NCBI GenBank assembly: GCA_005878325.1
Contig: VBMR01000125.1
Coordinates: 1-16,031, forward strand
Length of the DNA stretch: 16,031 bases
Source of the DNA: Methanobacteriota archaeon
Lineage (GTDB): Archaea; Thermoplasmatota; Thermoplasmata; RBG-16-68-12
Direction: 5' to 3'
Positions 13,697 to 16,031 of this stretch are shown one piece after another. The notes below the pieces were generated by a model, which had not been told where the DNA came from, ran no database searches, and saw only the letters and a program-made list of their open reading frames with translations. The stretch's first letter is position 1; every line of letters begins with the position of its first letter. Made by a program: the position numbers and the translations under genes.

Positions 13697-14794
13697 TTGG
13701 TCCGCTTCCGTTCTCGTGCGATAGCCTTCGCTTCGTCGGCTGCGTTCGCCCTTCTCCTCGCCTCCAGCCTCACCGGGGCGGACGGCGTCGGCACCGATGC
13801 CGATCATGACGGCGTGCCGGACAACTTGGAAGACGCCACACAGCGGACCGTCGCCGTTGCCGTCTCGCCCTTCGGCGACGCCTTCAATGTCTCGAGCCAC
13901 CTCGGCGGGAGCGAGGTCCAGGATCAATTCGAGTTCTGGTACTGGGCCGGTACGTTTGGGGTGTATTACGGAGTCAAGGGCGGCGCCAGCATCACCTACA
14001 AGCTCGAGGTGCGGAGCCTGCTGGAGTGGAAGGACCTAAACGGGGACGGCCGGATGGCGGATACAGAAATCGTCCGCGTGACGCCCCTGGGTTCCTCGGC
14101 CTTCGGCGGGATGCCGGTTGGCCGCACCGAACGGATGGATTCGGACGGCGGCCGCGTGTACAATTTCGCCGTTTCCAGCCGGGACCGTCAGGTCTCCTTG
14201 AACGTCACGATTGCTGAACGATTCACACGCCTGGACAGCCTCACCCTCACCCCGATGGAAGCGAGGATGGACCTTCGGATGCAGCCCAACCTTGTGAACC
14301 CGACCGCGGGCGTCGCCCTGGAAGTCCGTTTCGAAACGGATCCCCAGGATTCCGTTCGATTTGAGGATCACAGCTGGGACGAGCAGAAGCGATTCGCCCC
14401 CGCCGGCGAACACGCGATCAACGTCACGGGGACCGCGGACGGTCGGTCCGCCTCCGCGTTCTACTCGTGGGCCAATGGCGCGCTCGTGTCGGGTCAATCG
14501 ACGATGATCGAATATGGCTCCAAGAGCGTGGATCCGGCGCACTACAACCTCACCTTCCCCTATCCGGCCGCGGGTCCCCAAGCGGGGCTCACGATCAACC
14601 ACCCGATGGCCTTCGGCATCAACAGTGCGGCTTTCGACTCGATCGAGCGGGCGACCGCCCCTCCGCCGCCCCTCCAGCCGGACCTGTTCTTGTTCACCGG
14701 CACCTTCGCGGGCATGGCCGGCCTGGTCGCGATCACGGTCGTCCTTGCGAACCGCCGCAGGGCTCGGCACGAGGAGGAAGGTCGGAAACCTTAA
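13697..14794 (+). CDS. Exported, membrane-anchored protein with two Ca2+-binding-like loops
   Basis: A 365-residue protein that I cannot assign to a family. It has an N-terminal signal sequence (IAFASSAAFALLLASSL), a loop DADHDGVPDNLED (34-46) like a thrombospondin type 3 or EF-hand Ca2+ site, and a second loop DLNGDGRMADTE (113-124). A long beta-rich region runs to about 320, followed by a Pro-rich linker (APPPPLQPD) and one membrane helix (330-350) ending in NRRRARHEE. The topology is therefore mostly extracellular with a C-terminal anchor, as in the VIT-VWA protein next to it. The frame is open far upstream (to 12896), but that part overlaps the VIT-VWA gene. TTG 13697 lies just after the predicted transcription start and directly before the signal peptide, and no in-frame ATG or GTG fits better. 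Confidence 0.8.
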   Translation: MVRFRSRAIAFASSAAFALLLASSLTGADGVGTDADHDGVPDNLEDATQRTVAVAVSPFGDAFNVSSHLGGSEVQDQFEFWYWAGTFGVYYGVKGGASITYKLEVRSLLEWKDLNGDGRMADTEIVRVTPLGSSAFGGMPVGRTERMDSDGGRVYNFAVSSRDRQVSLNVTIAERFTRLDSLTLTPMEARMDLRMQPNLVNPTAGVALEVRFETDPQDSVRFEDHSWDEQKRFAPAGEHAINVTGTADGRSASAFYSWANGALVSGQSTMIEYGSKSVDPAHYNLTFPYPAAGPQAGLTINHPMAFGINSAAFDSIERATAPPPPLQPDLFLFTGTFAGMAGLVAITVVLANRRRARHEEEGRKP

Positions 14795-14796
14795 CG
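14789..14796 (+). promoter_or_regulatory. TATA-like box for the small membrane protein / wHTH pair
   Basis: CCTTAACG preceded by GGAAA, a good BRE-like patch, centred about 35 bp before ATG 14828 and overlapping the end of the previous gene. A second candidate, CTTTACG (14805-14811), is too close to the ATG for a normal archaeal start. Confidence 0.4.
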
Positions 14797-14827
14797 CCGC
14801 GGCTCTTTACGGTTCTCGCTGGTCCCC

Positions 14828-15094
14828 ATGGTGGCCATTGAGAACGTCTTGCTTGCGGCTGTCTCCGTCTTTGCGCTCGCCCTCACCGTCATCGCGGTCC
14901 TCGCCTTTCGACGGACGCGCGATGCCCACTTGATCTTCCTCGCCATCGCCTTCGGAGTCTTTTTCCTGAAGGGCCTCCTCCTGACCCTGTTCTTCTTCAT
15001 GAACACGATCGGCCTGGGCGGGTTCTTCCTCCTCTCCGGGTTCCTCGACCTCGCGGTCCTCGCCCTGTTCTACGGGTTCACGCTGAGGCGCTAG
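14828..15094 (+). CDS. Small three-helix membrane protein
   Basis: An 88-residue protein that is nearly all membrane: helices at about 5-27, 34-57 and 62-85, with one positively charged loop (FRRTRDAH) between the first two and a C-terminal RR. It has no cysteines or known motif. It lies 16 bp before a double winged-helix regulator on the same strand. Small three-helix proteins next to winged-helix genes recur in archaea, so it could be the membrane partner of the regulator, but this is from context only. Start ATG 14828 is the first in-frame start after the TATA-like box. Confidence 0.75.
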   Translation: MVAIENVLLAAVSVFALALTVIAVLAFRRTRDAHLIFLAIAFGVFFLKGLLLTLFFFMNTIGLGGFFLLSGFLDLAVLALFYGFTLRR

Positions 15095-15110
15095 GCGTCG
15101 CGTGGGTTGC

Positions 15111-15665
15111 ATGGACGAGGAGATACTGGCGGTCAAGACCCGCAAGGACCTGTACGATTTTGTTCGGAAGAATCCCGGGTTTCATCTGCGGGAGATCTCC
15201 CGCTCGCTCGACCTCTCGATCACGCTGGCCGACTACCACCTGCGGTTCCTCGAGAGGCACGACCTGATCAGTTCCTCGATGGACGGGGAATACAAGCGCT
15301 TCTACCCCCGTTCCACGCCGGGGCAGGCGGATCAGCGGCCCGCGCTGACGGAGCAGGAGCGGCAGATTCTCGCCTTCCTGCGACAGCCGATGCCCCTCCG
15401 CGTGATGAACTTCCTGATGGAACGGGAGGCCGCGACGCACAAGGAGATCCTCGAGCACGTGCCCGTGTCGCCGTCGACCCTGTCCCACCATCTGAAGAAG
15501 ATGCAGGCCGCCGGGATCATCGACCACGTGGACCTGCGGGAACGTGGCTACCGGATCGTCGACCCGAAGACCGTCGCGCGCCTCATGTCGACCTACGAGC
15601 TGGCCTCTCAGGACCAGATCGACACGTTCATCAGCGTCTGGGGAGAGTTCCGCCTGGGGCCGTGA
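15111..15665 (+). CDS. Transcriptional regulator with two winged-helix domains
   Basis: A 184-residue cytoplasmic DNA-binding protein. The first winged-helix domain (about 11-66) has the recognition region FHLREISRSLDLSITLADYHL and a wing near SSMDGEYKRFYP. The second (about 82-150) has HKEILEHVPVSPSTLSHHLK and ends RGYRIVDP. Both look ArsR/MarR-like. Having two in tandem could let a monomer bind as a dimer would, or bind two half-sites. There is no visible ligand or metal site. ATG 15111 was chosen; GTG 15102 is in frame and would add three residues. It lies 16 bp after the small membrane protein and is probably co-transcribed with it. The pair may sense a membrane state and control nearby genes, but the target is unknown. 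Confidence 0.87.
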   Translation: MDEEILAVKTRKDLYDFVRKNPGFHLREISRSLDLSITLADYHLRFLERHDLISSSMDGEYKRFYPRSTPGQADQRPALTEQERQILAFLRQPMPLRVMNFLMEREAATHKEILEHVPVSPSTLSHHLKKMQAAGIIDHVDLRERGYRIVDPKTVARLMSTYELASQDQIDTFISVWGEFRLGP

Positions 15666-15696
15666 ACGATGTCGTCAAGGGGCCGACGATGACGTC

Positions 15697-16031
15697 CTAG
15701 AAGATCGCGGCGAGCTCTTCCGCGACCCACTCGAGGAATTCCTTGTCCAAAGGGCCGAAGGCATTCAGTTGGTCGGAGTCGATGTCGATTTCCGCGATGG
15801 GGGCTCCTCCGCGAAGGATCGGGACGACGATCTCCGCCTTTGTGTTGATGAAGCATTGCAGATACCGAGGGTCGTTGTTGACGTCTCCCACGATGACCGT
15901 GGCCTTCTCGGACACCGCAGCCCCGCAGATTCCTTGACCGATCGGGATCCGGGTGTGCTGCGTCGAGCTCGGGCCGGACCAAGATGCGAGGACCAACTCG
16001 GTCCCATCGACGACGTAGATGCCCGCCCAAG
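15697..16031 (-). CDS. GAF-domain protein, free methionine-(R)-sulfoxide reductase-like (5' truncated)
   Basis: The gene starts beyond the right edge; about 110 C-terminal residues are visible. They begin WAGIYVVDGTELVLASWSG and continue with IPIGQGICGAAV, VIVGDVNNDPRYLQCFINT, AEIVVPILRGG, APIAEIDIDSD and NAFGPLDKEFLEWVAEELA. This is a GAF domain of the type found in free-Met-R-sulfoxide reductase (fRMsr), which repairs oxidised free methionine. Two Cys at family positions are seen (GICG and YLQCF); a further Cys usually found between them is absent. That leaves both an active fRMsr and a sensor-type GAF domain open. A longer open frame at 15608-16030 on the same strand is a shadow. The stop lies 31 bp from the wHTH stop, in convergent orientation. 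Confidence 0.85.
   Translation of the reverse strand, partial: WAGIYVVDGTELVLASWSGPSSTQHTRIPIGQGICGAAVSEKATVIVGDVNNDPRYLQCFINTKAEIVVPILRGGAPIAEIDIDSDQLNAFGPLDKEFLEWVAEELAAIF

Noticed and set aside
1..16031. CRISPR arrays, insertion sequences, phage or plasmid genes, attachment sites
   Set aside because: No regularly spaced repeats, transposase or integrase motifs, or terminal inverted repeats were seen. A tRNA is present but no integrase or repeated tRNA 3' end was noticed.

Overview
The window looks archaeal: a high-GC relative of Thermoplasmatota (Euryarchaeota sensu lato) is my best guess. The archaeal case rests on several things. There is a Cbf5-type pseudouridine synthase with a PUA domain, and a tRNA-Ser(GGA) gene with a short bulge-helix-bulge intron. 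The riboflavin synthase and FAD synthetase are of the archaeal type, the MetRS carries archaeal-type zinc knuckles, and a stand-alone TRAM protein is present. Many starts sit about 25-35 bp downstream of TATA-like boxes, as expected for leaderless or short-leader messages. Base composition is strongly GC-rich by eye, which produces long shadow ORFs. The lineage assignment is inference; no rRNA is present.

Layout. (1) 2-1616: the 3' part of cbf5, then an M48/Ste24-like membrane metallopeptidase 4 bp downstream. (2) 1736-1842: intron-containing tRNA-Ser(GGA), whose discriminator base directly abuts the stop codon of a convergent phosphoglucose/phosphomannose isomerase gene (1843-2892, minus). 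(3) 2893-3000: divergent promoter region with a palindromic TATA box. (4) 3001-5073: a tightly overlapped riboflavin/FAD operon, ribB (DHBP synthase), FAD synthetase, archaeal riboflavin synthase and lumazine synthase. The riboflavin synthase seems to start at a CTG inside a CTGA stop/start overlap. (5) 5133-6678: a Roadblock/LC7 protein, a convergent PHP-domain hydrolase and an orphan 137-residue protein. (6) 6683-8818 (minus): MetRS with a fused tRNA-binding domain. (7) 8969-10563: a four-zinc-ribbon protein, a small orphan, and a zinc-ribbon/two-helix membrane protein. (8) 10673-13583: an overlapping TRAM / multi-helix membrane protein / VIT-VWA secreted protein operon. (9) 13697-15665: a secreted, membrane-anchored protein with two Ca2+-binding-like loops, then a three-helix membrane protein followed closely by a double winged-helix regulator. 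(10) 15697-16031 (minus): the 3' part of a GAF-domain, free-Met-sulfoxide-reductase-like gene.

How the genes work together: 3001-5073 converts ribulose-5-phosphate plus the pyrimidine intermediate into riboflavin and carries the last step to FAD. It lacks riboflavin kinase, GTP cyclohydrolase and the pyrimidine reductase/deaminase, which must lie elsewhere. The region from about 10.1 to 15.7 kb is the least familiar part. It holds two exported, membrane-anchored proteins (VIT-VWA and Ca2+-loop), several small membrane proteins, an RNA-binding TRAM protein and a two-domain DNA-binding protein. It may be a cell-surface module, but its function cannot be read from the sequence.

I see no CRISPR array, insertion sequence, integrase, phage gene or rRNA. 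No stretch longer than about 300 bp lacks a gene.
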